Origin: Euclidia mi
Lineage: Eukaryota; Arthropoda; Insecta; Lepidoptera; Erebidae
Assembly (NCBI GenBank): GCA_944739405.2
Contig: OX123205.2
Location: 38,770,475 to 38,834,474 of the forward strand
Length of the DNA stretch: 64,000 nucleotides
Reading direction: 5' to 3'
Below, piece by piece: positions 51,740 to 61,654 of the stretch (the stretch's first letter is position 1; the number at the start of each line of letters is the position of its first letter). The translations under genes were made by a program, and so were the position numbers. Under the pieces are notes generated by a model. The model was given only the letters and a program-made list of their open reading frames with translations. It was not told where the DNA came from and did no database searches.

Positions 51740-52020
51740 AAGACTGATTATATGATAATATTAAAATTTAAAGAAAATTTCCTCTCTTTTATTATATCAG
51801 TGATACAGATCTACATCAGTTTAAACAAGAAATAAGATATGTAAATACATTTTCAAGATCTTCTCGAGTAAGTATGTGTTACCAGGCATTATTTTATACG
51901 ATAATAATGGTTGTAGGTATTGCATTCTATGATATCAACGAGATGACAAGAGATTATATTATGTAGATATAAGAACAAGCGTTAAGTATATTTAAAAATT
52001 ATTTGTAAGTCATTCGCCGA
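51740..52020. other. No gene seen
   Basis: Unassigned AT-rich DNA. Confidence 0.35.
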
Positions 52021-52025
52021 CATTT

Positions 52026-52217
52026 TTTTTAAGACAACTCCCGCTTTAGGACTAAATCCTGTGGCGCGGGGGACTTTACAAACATACAACTAACGGACAC
52101 AATGAACATCCAGACTCAACACAAAGTGTTGTCTCGTGTGGGAATCGAACCCACAACACTCGGCGCAGTGTCAAGCGGCGAGGCGGCCGCTCAAACCACT
52201 ACGCCAATCGAGCAGTC
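52026..52217 (-). mobile_element. SINE-C, full length
   Basis: AAGACAACTCCCGCTTTAGG to the head GCGTAGTGGTTTGAGCGGCC; B box GGGTTCGATTCCC intact. Confidence 0.8.
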
Positions 52218-52298
52218 TAGTCTAGTCCTAATAAGTATAGCTAGCGATTGATCAACCTGCAGAAACCACAAGAAATAAGTATAAGAGGAATATAAGTA

Positions 52299-52450
52299 TC
52301 ATCATTATCCTAGTTGTCACCTGCGGTCTCCTTACTAGTCTAACCGGATTTGACTGAATATTAGCTTTGTTGATTCATGACCAACATAATAATAGGGTTG
52401 GCCTATGTTAAGCAGAGGACTTGGACATGATATGATGATGATGATAAAAA
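52299..52450. repeat. SINE-B1 tail (minus) and an RTE-type tail (plus)
   Basis: GCGGTCTCCTTACTAGTCTA to TGAATATTAGCTTTG is SINE-B1 reversed; GCCTATGTTAAGCAGAGGAC plus (ATG)n is an RTE-type 3' end. Confidence 0.55.
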
Positions 52451-52494
52451 ACGCAATGATAAAAAAAAAACGTGCAATAAATGCATTAATAACT

Positions 52495-52860
52495 CATCAT
52501 CCTCTTAGCGTTATCCCAGTTTCAACCTGGGGTCCGCTTACTAGTCTAACCGGATTTGGCTGAATATTAGCTTTTCCGCAGAGCGACTGCCTGTCTGACC
52601 TCCGCAACCCGAAAGGGATAGCGATATACCATGGTTTAGACTAGTGTCAGTTTATTTAGAGGTACTGACGAACTCTAACGACTGTCAAAGATCTTCATGA
52701 CAACCGGGACCGACCTCCGAGGCACGGGACAAGCGATAATTAACAATTCAATACGCACATAACTCCGAAAAGTCATTGGTGCGCGCCGTGGATTCGAACC
52801 CGGTACCCTCTGCATGGCAGTCTGTTGGTATCTCCACTAGACTATCGCTGCCTCTAAATA
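52495..52860 (-). mobile_element. SINE-B1, full length, 11-16-bp TSD
   Basis: 366 bp; CATTAATAACT at 52484-52494 and 52861-52871, extending to AAAT(G/A)CATTAATAACT. Confidence 0.9.
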
Positions 52861-52874
52861 CATTAATAACTATA

Positions 52875-53370
52875 ATACGTATTTTATTATGTTTTATCTA
52901 CCTACATGACAATAGCGAACATTTCATACATAACTATATTATGGATTATTTACTTAGAACGACAGATAAAAATAATTGTTACAAGAATCGCATTTCATGT
53001 GTTTGTCTTAGTGTATCTGTTGGAAAGGAAAGACGTTCAACAGTTTTGCAAAAATAATGGTAACAGTGTGAAAAAAAATTGTGAAAGTAAACTGCGTTCC
53101 CAACATACGTAATATTAATAATATGAGATAAATAGTATTTAGCTAATAATACACTAAAATCTAAGTTTGAACTAAACAAATATTGTGCTTTGTTTAAAAA
53201 AAGCGGCAAAATATTTTAAATCTATAAATAGGTATTTTATGCATTCTAAGCGCAGCGTAGCACATTTTTCAGTGTTAAAGTATCATCGATACAGTATCAT
53301 TGAAAAGAATTTTACGAAATCAATTAACAAAATAAACTTTGCTTATAACACGCGTGCACACACATCAGAA
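52875..53370. other. No gene seen
   Basis: Overlapping short open frames on both strands in AT-rich DNA; none recognised. Confidence 0.35.
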
Positions 53371-53374
53371 TGTG

Positions 53375-53655
53375 TCAGTCTAGAGACGTCCACTGCTGGA
53401 CATAGGCCTCCCCCAAGGTTCATACACACATCACCATCTAGTACAAACTAAGCAGAGCTTGTACTATGGGTACTCGATAAGGGATAAACATACATAGGTA
53501 TATTTATTTTTTGTAAATACATATCTACATAGAAACACCCAGACTAAGACAAACATCCATGTTCATGCACACAAATGTTTGACTTGAGCAGGAATCGAAC
53601 CCGCGACCTTCGGCGTAGCAGTCGCTTACACTCCCGCTGCGCCAACCGATCGTCT
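53375..53655 (-). mobile_element. RTE-type tail followed by SINE-D
   Basis: 53375-53420 reversed is GAGGCCTATGTCCAGCAGTG, the end of the 61.7-63.5 kb LINE. 53422-53655 is a full SINE-D on the minus strand with GGGTTCGATTCC. Confidence 0.7.
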
Positions 53656-54080
53656 AATACAATTGAAGCAATAGTTAGCAAAGCATTACCAACCATGCTT
53701 GGTCTTAAGTAAACAGACTAATTTAATTTTATGTCCTTTCATAAAAATAAGTTTTATCTCGCTCTTACTCATTTGAACTGCCGCAGGTTAAAGAGAGAGA
53801 TAAGTTATCTTAATAATAGAATGTTTAGATAAAACTGTTGTGGCACTGTTGTTTTAACTTATTTTTAAACAAGATTCACAAGTGCTTCTCTTGTACGGTT
53901 TTGGTAAATTCAATAATTTTTTATATCTACTTTTACAGAAAATAAGAAAATTAAATATGGCATATTCCAGTGAATACCGCAATAAATCGTCTATCAGAAC
54001 AATTATACAATAAACACATCTACCTACATATGTATAATACCTTAAGCTTTCCAAAACATTAATATAAACTGCCTCAAAAA
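53656..54080. other. No gene seen
   Basis: Unassigned AT-rich DNA. Confidence 0.35.
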
Positions 54081-54082
54081 TG

Positions 54083-54230
54083 GCTGCCTCGTTGGTCTCG
54101 CGGCATAAATGTGCGCGTGGAATTGGGAGGTCTCGGGTTCGATTCCCGGGTCGGGAAAAGTGTTACTGGGCTTTTTCCGAATTCTCAGTAGCAGCACGGA
54201 GCCTGGTAATGTGCCCTGTACGGCAATAGC
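54083..54230 (+). mobile_element. SINE-A2, 3'-truncated
   Basis: GCCTCGTTGGTCTCGCGGCA to GTACGGCAATAG, then abrupt loss of the tail. Confidence 0.75.
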
Positions 54231-54330
54231 ACGGTAATATAATCTAACAGTATTGTAACTCGGCCGTCTTCGTGAGTTACAGTACTCGCCAATCTTTATG
54301 GCCGCTCTGAATGTAGCCATCGGTACGAAC
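54231..54330 (-). repeat. Unclassified repeat R1, inverted copy
   Basis: Reversed it reads CGGCCATAAAGATTGGCGAG and GTTACAATACTGTTAGATTA, both found in the same order at 54885-55070 on the plus strand. Confidence 0.55.
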
Positions 54331-54690
54331 TTGCGCATGGTACAGTCGGGTGGACATGTCATAATCAAGAAAATATATTTGTAATTATTGAAAATTAAAA
54401 TCTTCAGTTACGTTGTTACATTAGCTATATTATATTGTTTAATTACATATTCAATCAAATTCGAGTAATGTAAATTCAGTTAGGTGAAGGGACTTTTAAG
54501 CCTAGACTTCTTTCCTTCTTCATAAACGTTACTACGTCATACACTATTTTTCGTGTTTGGCGACGTAAAACATTAAAACGACCGCAAGGCATGATCAATG
54601 ACAATGTTAAGTATATCAGTACAAATAACAACAAGAAACAACGATAGCAACGAGAAACAATAAAGAAGTAACACTACGAAACTATTTTAA
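54331..54690. other. No gene seen
   Basis: Unassigned AT-rich DNA between repeats. Confidence 0.35.
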
Positions 54691-55085
54691 ACGCGGCGAT
54701 ACTGTCAGAGCTCAGCGATTATGTGAGTCGTGTACGAACGTAGCACACTCACACTAACGCGCGGGAGGCGAGGACGCTAGCGGGTGGAAGACAGAGCGCG
54801 CGGGCGTGCCCTGCCTCCACGCCCCGCGTACGTCCCGCTGATACCTGATTTTGTGTTCTGCGCAGCGCAATGCGGCTATGTTCGGAGCGGCCATAAAGTT
54901 TGGCGAGTACTGTATATACCTACCAGACGCGCCGCATGCGAGCTGCGGCACGATAGCGGCTGCGGGTACTGTAGGCACAGTCCGCCCAGTCTAATGGGTA
55001 CTCTGCTCGAGGCGCGTAGGTATAACTCGAGATTCGTGCGTTTGTATGGAGTTACAATACTGTTAGATATTATTACCGTACCTAA
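54690..55085 (+). repeat. GC-rich stretch including repeat R1
   Basis: 54750-54830 is GC-rich with CGCGCG motifs; 54885-55070 carries the R1 blocks CGGCCATAAAGTTTGGCGAG and GTTACAATACTGTTAGATAT with a longer centre. Open frames on both strands look compositional. It might also overlap the SV2-like promoter. Confidence 0.4.
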
Positions 55086-55194
55086 TTCATAGCGAAATAG
55101 GCGGGTATATAGGCGTGAGTCTATAAAATAAAATAAAAATTATATAAACAAGGAAACTTAGAAACTCTGAACATAGTATGTTATACAGCCATTT

Positions 55195-55303
55195 TTAATA
55201 TTCGATCCATACATGGATTTTAAGATTCGAGATTCGTGTTTGACATATTTTGTATGGAGCTTATGTCAAAAACGAATTTAAAATCTAAAGATCGAATATT
55301 GAA
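55195..55303. mobile_element. Foldback MITE M3, copy 2, upstream of the SV2-like start
   Basis: TTAATATTCGATCCATACAT and GATCGAATATTGAA give AATATTCGATC / GATCGAATATT ends; inner CGTGTTTGACATATT pairs across the centre. It ends 72 bp before the ATG. Confidence 0.75.
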
Positions 55304-55374
55304 TTCCGTAGTTAGACACTAAGTCTTGAGATATAGTGACAGTTGTAAGTGCTAGTGTAAATTGAGTGTGCAAT

Positions 55375-55462
55375 ATGGAGAACGGGCTAGATACAGTTGC
55401 ACAGCAAGTGGAGAAACGAGATGAAACGGCGGCTGATCTGGACCAAGCGCTAGCAGTGGCAG
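55375..55462 (+). CDS. SV2-like MFS transporter, first coding exon
   Basis: ATG at 55375 in CAATATGG context; 29 codons plus one base, ending GCAG then GTAAGC (donor at 55463). The encoded cytosolic N-terminus is acidic and ends with ADLDQALAVAG, like the D-x-D-x-AL-x-x-AG/TG segment just before the first transmembrane helix of insect SV2/SVOP-like transporters. The single split base (G) joins exactly with exon 2 at 57247 to complete a Gly codon, which is strong support for the pair. Upstream in-frame stops support this start. The 5' UTR and promoter must lie just upstream, where MITE M3 sits. Confidence 0.7.
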
Positions 55463-55776
55463 GTAAGCAGTTGATGGGTTAGCCATGTTAACTACCTGCA
55501 TTGCAAATCATGTTCATAAAAAATCTGAAAATAATTACCTATATTTTTAACTCTTACTATTTAAAGATAGTATTAGCTACGACATTAGCCAATCTATAGA
55601 ATTCTACAAGCAACTGGTGGTATAATAATACTACGTAAAATGTTTAACGTAGTGCTACGGAGCACTTCACTCCTCTCATCCCACAAGGTTTATATTATAT
55701 ACCCTTTTTCACTGATATAGCAACTAAAATCCCGTTGTCTATGCATATCACCAAGTCGTCATGCTGTTATAAACCA

Positions 55777-55984
55777 TCATCATCCTGGCGTTATATGTTT
55801 GGTTGCTTTCACTTTGGAGAACAGAGTGCGCTTACTGGTCTAACCAGATTTTACAGAATATTAGCTTTCCCAAATCCACGGCTGTCTAAGCCAGGAAATA
55901 TGGCGCAGATTCGCGAAATAAGAAAAATCTGTTACCCTCTGCATGTCACTTTATTGGTATCCCAACTAAGAAATCACTGCCTTA
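55777..55984 (-). mobile_element. SINE-B1, internally deleted
   Basis: 3' part (CATCATCCTGGCGTTATATG, CTGGTCTAACCAGATTTTAC) joins the head part (GTTACCCTCTGCATG, CTAAGAAATCACTGCC) with the core missing. Confidence 0.55.
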
Positions 55985-56022
55985 AATGCATGCACTCTGT
56001 GCGTGCAATATTGTTACTTTAA

Positions 56023-56639
56023 GGCGCTGATACACTTGAGCATTCACCTGTGATGAGCAGTCTCGCGAATGTTACAAAACAAATGAATGTGTTTTAGCGA
56101 GCATTCTCACGAACATTTGGGCGAGCCTTAGAATATACAATGTAGATAATAAATGACTTATGATTTTAATCTAGGGAAGAATCTTTGTAGTTTGTCACTA
56201 ATTTTAACTTGACTAGTGATGGGCTTACTTAGAATAAATATCGATAAAATATCGATAATGTTTACAATAGATCGTTATATTTGGTTTACTCAGAATTAAT
56301 TTCAATAGAATGTTGATAAACTCTCGATATCCATAAATAAATTTGAACGTAGGAACAGACACTTGTGTCATTTATTAAACCTGTTCAAATAAAACTCTGC
56401 ATTTTATTATTTAGAAACGTCATTTTTTATTTATTGTACTCTTACTCTAATAATTTATAAGTGAAACTGAAGTAAATATATTGGGTAAGACTGCTGTTGT
56501 ATTTCTATATTTTCTATATTCTACGGATTATTTAGAGTGTTCGCTAGAATGATCGTGAAAAAATGTTCGGTCCCACAAATCAAAAAACGGCGAATGCTCG
56601 CTGTGCTGTTACAAATGAATGCTCTGGTGTATCAGTGCC
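56023..56639. mobile_element. MITE with GGCGCTGATACAC ends
   Basis: GGCGCTGATACACTTGAGCA at the left and CTCTGGTGTATCAGTGCC at the right are inverted; AGCATTC / GAATGCT lie inside. 617 bp, with ATCGATAAAATATCGATAAT in the middle. Its 68-codon frame looks accidental. Confidence 0.7.
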
Positions 56640-56750
56640 ATTATATTACTGTTCTCATGATCTGTAAAAGTTTGAAAAAATCATGTTTTAAAAACTTCTA
56701 TGGTTTACTTGTTTCGTATAAAATGTCTTCCCTGTATAATTAAATTAGGT

Positions 56751-56963
56751 ATAGGTCGGTTCATGAAAGATGACCACTGCGCAGAAATCATTTTTTAGGT
56801 CCCCGTGGAGGTGCGGGGTGAGGCGCGGGTGGAATGCCAATGGCGTGGATCCGTTCTTGACGCATGCCCTAAATGCGTCAAGAACGGAGCCACGCCATTG
56901 GTGCACGAATGTACATATGCGCGACGGCCGCCATTTGTGGTCAACTTTCGTGAACCGATCTAT
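56751..56963. mobile_element. Foldback MITE with outer and inner stems
   Basis: ATAGGTCGGTTCATGAAAG pairs with CTTTCGTGAACCGATCTAT; the inner stem CCAATGGCGTGGATCCGTTC...GACGCAT (56837-56865) pairs with 56873-56901 with one or two mismatches. Confidence 0.8.
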
Positions 56964-57059
56964 ACCATGCTCATATAAAACGCTATTTTTAGTATGGAGC
57001 TATCCTTAAGGAACGAGTGTATTTGTTATTATGAACAATTTTTGGTATGGGACATGGGC

Positions 57060-57236
57060 CAAAACTGCGCATTTTTCGATTTACTTAACCATCTCTGCAC
57101 GATCATTTAGGCATTGCAGGGAATCTCTTCAATACTCTCCTTCCCTTCACAAGTAACATGTCAAATTATAGCTTTCTGCAATCGATAATTTTGTCTGTGC
57201 CTTGTCTGTTAGTAACAAAGAATTTTATATATTGAA
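57060..57236 (-). repeat. Helitron H2 relic ending beside the exon 2 acceptor
   Basis: AAGTAACATGTCAAATTATAG, CTTTCTGCAATCGATAATTT, GTCTGTTAGTAACAAAGAAT and TTTTATATATTGA follow the H2 order with heavy decay. Confidence 0.5.
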
Positions 57237-57246
57237 TTGATTGCAG

Positions 57247-57408
57247 GTGTAGGCTGCTACACGATCAAGTACAGCTGTGTTCTGGCGCTGCTCCTCATAG
57301 CATCCATCATCGAGCTCATCGGTTACTCCATGGTGATACCAGCCGCAGTCTGCGACTTAGAGATGACAGACCAACAGAGAGGGATCATTACCTCCGTACC
57401 GTATATAG
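57247..57408 (+). CDS. SV2-like MFS transporter, second coding exon
   Basis: Acceptor GAATTGATTGCAG ends at 57246; donor GTAAGAG starts at 57409. With exon 1 it makes 83 codons plus one base. It encodes GVGCYTIKYS, a hydrophobic helix (CVLALLLIASIIELIGYSMV), then IPAAVCDLEMTDQQRGIITS and VPYIG. The pattern of helix 1, (V/I)(L/I)P, CDL, a basic Gly-initiated stretch and PYIG is what I know from insect synaptic-vesicle-glycoprotein-2-like members of the major facilitator superfamily, membrane transporters of organic ions. Substrate unknown. The next exon (expected to begin with the helix 2 region) was not found before 64000, so intron 2 exceeds 6.5 kb. Confidence 0.75.
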
Positions 57409-57577
57409 GTAAGAGTACCAGAATGACCGGGTAACGGTTTTTCTTTAGATACGTCGTGTTTCATAAGAATGAATCCATGCCAGAATAATTTATCGCCCCC
57501 GGAACCTAAAACCTACAACCCTGCATACTAAATTTAATCAAAATATATGAAAAAGTTTCCGAGATTCAAATATATAT

Positions 57578-57955
57578 ACAGGGTGTAAGAAGACCCTTAA
57601 CGAAAACTGAAATCCCATGTTGTACCAATCACTACGACCATTTTTTTACTTCAGCACCATACCTGGGAAATTACTGGTTCAGGAGACATTGAGGCTCAAA
57701 GTCAGTATAGAAATTTTCTAATGAGGTACAAAATCAATGCTTTAACCCTGCCAATATGTTCTTTAGATGCCCTATAACCCCATGGATAAGTAGGTATTTC
57801 GAGCATTGCACGCGCGCGCTTTTAATTCCGGTTGAAAAAATGTGTCAACTCAAAAAAAATTCGTTTCGCAGGTATTATTTTTGGTTAAAAAGACTTGGCA
57901 TGATGTCCACAACGAGTAGACTTCGGCTTGGTGATGGGTCTTGTGACACCCTGTA
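57578..57955. mobile_element. MITE M2, copy 5, in SV2-like intron 2
   Basis: ACAGGGTGTAAGAAGACCCT and GGGTCTTGTGACACCCTGT ends with TA flanks; opposite orientation to copies 2-4. Confidence 0.85.
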
Positions 57956-58125
57956 TACAAGAATTTCTTGTTTAAAAGTATTAGATTTGTTTATCATAAT
58001 TCAGCAGGCCGTGTTAGTTACACACACACACGAAATGAAAATATCAGCGATATCTTTGGAGACATACCAAAAGACTGTTCAGCAGAGGTGTCGCTCGCCA
58101 CAGAATTTTCGCATTTATCATCATC

Positions 58126-58378
58126 ATCATCAGTCTACCATAGTCCACTGCTGGATATAGGCCTCTCCAATGTCACGCCACTGAGCACGATTTTCGGCTC
58201 TTCGTGTCCAGTCGCTGCCAGCTACTTTGCGTATATCGTCACTCCACCTAGCCGGAGGGCGTCCTACAATACGTTTGCCAAGGCGCGGTCTCCACTCTAG
58301 AACACGACTACTCCAACGGTTATCGGTTCTTCGACAAATGTGGCCGGCCCACTGCCACTTCAGCTTGCTAATTCTTTG
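58126..58378 (-). pseudogene. RTE-type LINE C-terminus and tail
   Basis: Minus strand encodes LKWQWAGHICRRTDNRWSS, RPRLGKRIVGRPPARWSDD, VAGSDWTR and GEAYIQQWT, then (GATGAT)n. This is the same C-terminal region as in 61.7-63.5 kb but from a clearly different, better-preserved subfamily. 5'-truncated. Confidence 0.75.
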
Positions 58379-58383
58379 GCATT

Positions 58384-58455
58384 TATGCGCATATTAAATT
58401 GTTAATTATCGCTTATGCATCAGAGAGTGTGTAAATCCGACGGTTCCGGCTGTTC
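58384..58455 (+). repeat. SINE-B core scrap
   Basis: TTAAATTGTTAATTATCGCT and ATCCGACGGTTCCGGCTGTT. Confidence 0.45.
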
Positions 58456-58830
58456 AAACTCAAACTCAAAATCCTTTATTCATTTAGATCACAAAGTGAC
58501 ACTTATGAACGTCAAATTTAAACATTATTACTGTATGCTTCTACATTTACATTTACTGCCACGTTCGCAATGCAATAGGTAGAACCATGAGAAAGAACGG
58601 GCAATAAAACTCACGGTCACTCTTTTTCAACGCCAGGTTTTTAATAATACATAACAATTAAACTTTTGTAAGGTGCTGCAACTGTTATACCTTCTATGTT
58701 ACTTGTATATATTTACTTTACATGATACTCAAGCATAATCAAGTTAAATTTTGATGTTCATTTAGTTAGCCTCCTGAACATAGACATGGTGAAACAGGAG
58801 CATCCACTTACATTATGCACCTAACAATGC
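58456..58830 (-). repeat. LINE 3' UTR with AATAAA
   Basis: Reversed, it ends GATCTAAATGAATAAAGGAT TTTGAGTTTGAG, a polyadenylation-signal-bearing 3' end, with CACTTTGTGATC and GTGACCGTGAGTTTTATTGC upstream. I recognise this as a widespread lepidopteran LINE 3' UTR; the clade is not certain. Confidence 0.5.
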
Positions 58831-58834
58831 AGGC

Positions 58835-59225
58835 AATCCGCGCAAATGTTCAGAACCATGATGGAAATGATGAAGTTAAATATAAATAAAAAAATATACC
58901 AGCCCATAAGACCGCCATCGCCCAGTCATCGCAAGTAGCACCCGTTCACGAGTATGACGCATGTGCCAGCCATCATCCCTCTCGCCATATCAGAGGGACA
59001 GGGATGACCCGACACACGACGCCACCACAAGAAATGACATTTTAGTGAGCATGACGACAACGGTATACGAACCGACAGTAATAAAATTAACAATCTGTTG
59101 GTATACTGACCATGAACGCGAATTACCTCCATTTTCCAGATCATTAATTATAGCATAAATTTGTGAAAACGTGTGAAGAAATGCAAATGTAGTACCCATA
59201 TTTAATTGACGTGATACCTTTTGAA
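58835..59225. other. No gene seen
   Basis: Unassigned. Open frames across 58926-59436 run into SINE sequence and are accidental. Confidence 0.35.
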
Positions 59226-59229
59226 ATGA

Positions 59230-59790
59230 AGATGTCATGAAGATCTTTGGCAGTCGTCGGTTACATTCAAGACGTTCGCCCGGAACTCGAGGTCCGCTTA
59301 CTAGTCTAACCAGATTTGACAGAATATTAGCTTTCCTGACTGCCTCCATGTTCCAGTGGATAGCGTATGCGACTGCAGATCGGAGGTCCCGGGTTCGATT
59401 CCGGGGTCGGCCAAAAGTGTTAATGGGTTTTCCCAAATACTCAGTAGCAGCCCGGAGTCTGGCGATGTGCCCAGTAACCGCAATAGGCTCGCCCCCTATT
59501 ACGTGGAACCTAAAAATTCATGACGAAATGTGGGTGTAATATTTACACCTCTGCATACACTTTCGGGGATACAGGCGTGAGACTATAAATAAAAAATAAG
59601 CTTTCCTATAATGCTACCGCCGTCTAACCACCGCGACCTACGGCACTGCGATATTCCATGGTATAGATCAGTGTCAATACAAGGGAACTTACTGACTCCC
59701 GATAAAGACTATCAAAGATCTTCATGACAGCTGGGACCGACGGGGCAAGCAATGATGATCAATTTAATACTAGGATATCGCTGCCTGTAT
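59230..59790 (-). mobile_element. SINE-B1 split by SINE-A1
   Basis: GAGGTCCGCTTACTAGTCTA to ATTAGCTTTCCT, then SINE-A1, then GCTTTCCTATAATGCTACCG to GATATCGCTGCC. A separate SINE-B1 core scrap lies at 59231-59260. Confidence 0.75.
59338..59598 (+). mobile_element. SINE-A1 nested in SINE-B1, 9-bp TSD
   Basis: 261 bp with the full head and tail; AGCTTTCCT at 59329-59337 and 59599-59607. Confidence 0.88.
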
Positions 59791-59799
59791 TATACTTAT

Positions 59800-60135
59800 A
59801 ACATAACTTCTTTGTTATTATCAGGCAAGTATTATCATATAATATCAGTGTAAAGTGCAAACATTTAATTACAAAACTTAAATAATATTACGCTGAGGTT
59901 TTACCCTATTTGCATAACAAAATCAAGTATGCATTATCAAGAGAGATAAAGTTAGGTATAAAACAGAAAAGTTTGCCAAAAGTAAGGCCATGATAAGAAC
60001 CCATATCTTTTAAAAAATACCGGGCAAGCGCAAGTTGGTGTTTTACACTAATGGTTCCGTAACATACTTGAAGATATGACATTATGTACTTATAATGAGT
60101 TATTGTTTTGCCTGGTATGTACATGTTATGCGAAG
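59800..60135. other. No gene seen
   Basis: AT-rich; a scrap of the 25530-26025 element at about 60018-60045 (CCGGGCAAGCGCAAGTTGG). Confidence 0.35.
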
Positions 60136-60139
60136 AGAT

Positions 60140-60312
60140 GAGATGCACGTAGAAGGACGAAAAGGGAGGGGGCGGCCAAGGAAAATATGGATGGACTGTG
60201 TGACTCATGTGTGAGGATTGATTTGAAAGAGAAAGGGGTAAACGATCGGATGACTGGTGACAGAGAAGTATGGAAGCGAAGGACACACTGCGCCGACCCG
60301 AAATGACCAGAC
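60140..60312 (+). pseudogene. LINE C-terminal relic
   Basis: GRGRPRKIWMDCV, two stops, then GVNDRMTGDREVWKRRTHCA and a stop after DPK. The GRP(K/R)-W-D-C...M-DR-x-WK-x-x-CCADP pattern is a common C-terminus of insect non-LTR elements distinct from LINE-P and RTE. Dead fragment. Confidence 0.55.
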
Positions 60313-60319
60313 CAAGACA

Positions 60320-60745
60320 ATGATTAATGAGTTTTTAAACAAGTAAACGTAGTAAAATTAAATGAATAGTTTTGGGTGATCGTGCGTCCTATGTAAAACT
60401 CGTGTAGCCTTTTAGGTAGAATAAATGTTCTCCCTACCTAGATTGGGTGGAAAGCAGATTTTATTAAAACTACCACGGACTGAAATGCTAGTAAGTATAG
60501 TACTTTTATTCGTCTACTGTCACATATTTTTTAATTATCACGCGATTAAGATCCGCCATATAAATATTAGCCTCGAAAATGAGAAGGTATTTCTCCATAT
60601 TACACTTTATCATTTATTTAAATAACACGTAATTCCTATTTGCCTACTTTGAATAATTATAACATCTTTTACATACAAAGATAGTATAATGTATTTCAAT
60701 GTTTGTTAAATAATAGCGAAACGAATAAACGGATGAATAAATAAC
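60320..60745. other. No gene seen
   Basis: Unassigned AT-rich DNA. Confidence 0.35.
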
Positions 60746-60748
60746 TAT

Positions 60749-61322
60749 AGTAGGGGAGCCCACGATGTTAAATTGGGATTCACTCGAGCGTCATTGAGAC
60801 CTATTGGGTTGCAAAGCTTAGATGATAAAATGATAACAATGTAAATAATGCATACCTTTCATCGGTGGGGTGAGCAGCTATTGATTTTCAAAACATTGAA
60901 AATATTTTTGCACTAGTTCGTCCAGATAATCGTCAGATTACGAGAAAGCACGTCTAGGACATTTGGATGAATCATATACATCTTAATCTTAACCGCTTGA
61001 GTATCTCAAAATGGCGAATTCTTTTTGCACGTTCTAATAGTGACCACGAATTTGCGTCACACCCAAATCGTCAGATTATTCGATGAGAGCTTTTTTTAGG
61101 TTGATGTTAAGTGAACACTTAACATCTCCTTAGAAAATCTGACACGCTCGATAAATTTTCTTTTTTTTGCATTTTAAAATCTTTCGTACGGCCAATTTTA
61201 TTATGCAAACAATCAGATTAACATTCCTAATTTATTAAAAATAGGACAAGGTAGGACATGGATGCTATCAATATCTGACGCGCTCGAGTAAATCCCGAAA
61301 TCTCTTCATGGGCTCCCCTACT
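60749..61322. mobile_element. MITE with AGTAGGGGAGCCC ends
   Basis: AGTAGGGGAGCCCACGATG at the left and CATGGGCTCCCCTACT at the right; similarity continues inside (CACTCGAGCG / CGCTCGAGTA). A perfect short stem GATGTTAAGT / ACTTAACATC lies near 61103-61126. 574 bp. Confidence 0.75.
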
Positions 61323-61479
61323 GAAGGCTTTTTATTCGCTACGTTTTTGTGCACCTGTGATTAGAAACAGTATATACCTTGCTTATGTATACTCTAAGGT
61401 ATATACATACCTGCATTGCAATAAAATTGTATTTTGCCTATTGTTTTTGCATGCTTCAGGTCATGATATGACTATCTTT

Positions 61480-61600
61480 ATACATATTTATATATATATA
61501 TATATATATATTTCTTATGTGTGTGTATGTCACTGAACTCTACACAACTGACCATGAAATTGATGAATTTTTTTGTGTGTGTTAACTCTTTAGGCAACGC
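61480..61600 (+). repeat. Helitron H4 5' scrap with a (TA)n run
   Basis: TATATATATA run then TTTCTTATGTGTGTGTATGT and CACTGAACTC, as at 43990. Confidence 0.45.
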
Positions 61601-61654
61601 AGCCATTTTCTTGGCTGGCAGTTTTAGCTTTTAACCTGTTTTAGTTAAAGTGAT

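Larger units (their letters stand above)
55463..57246 (+). other. Intron 1 of the SV2-like gene
   Basis: GT at 55463 and AG at 57245-57246. Largely repeats: a deleted SINE-B1, two foldback MITEs and a decayed Helitron reaching almost to the acceptor. Confidence 0.65.

Noticed and set aside
58990..59436. Minus-strand open frame of 148 codons
   Set aside because: Its N-terminal third is SINE-A1 head and body in reverse, so the frame is accidental.
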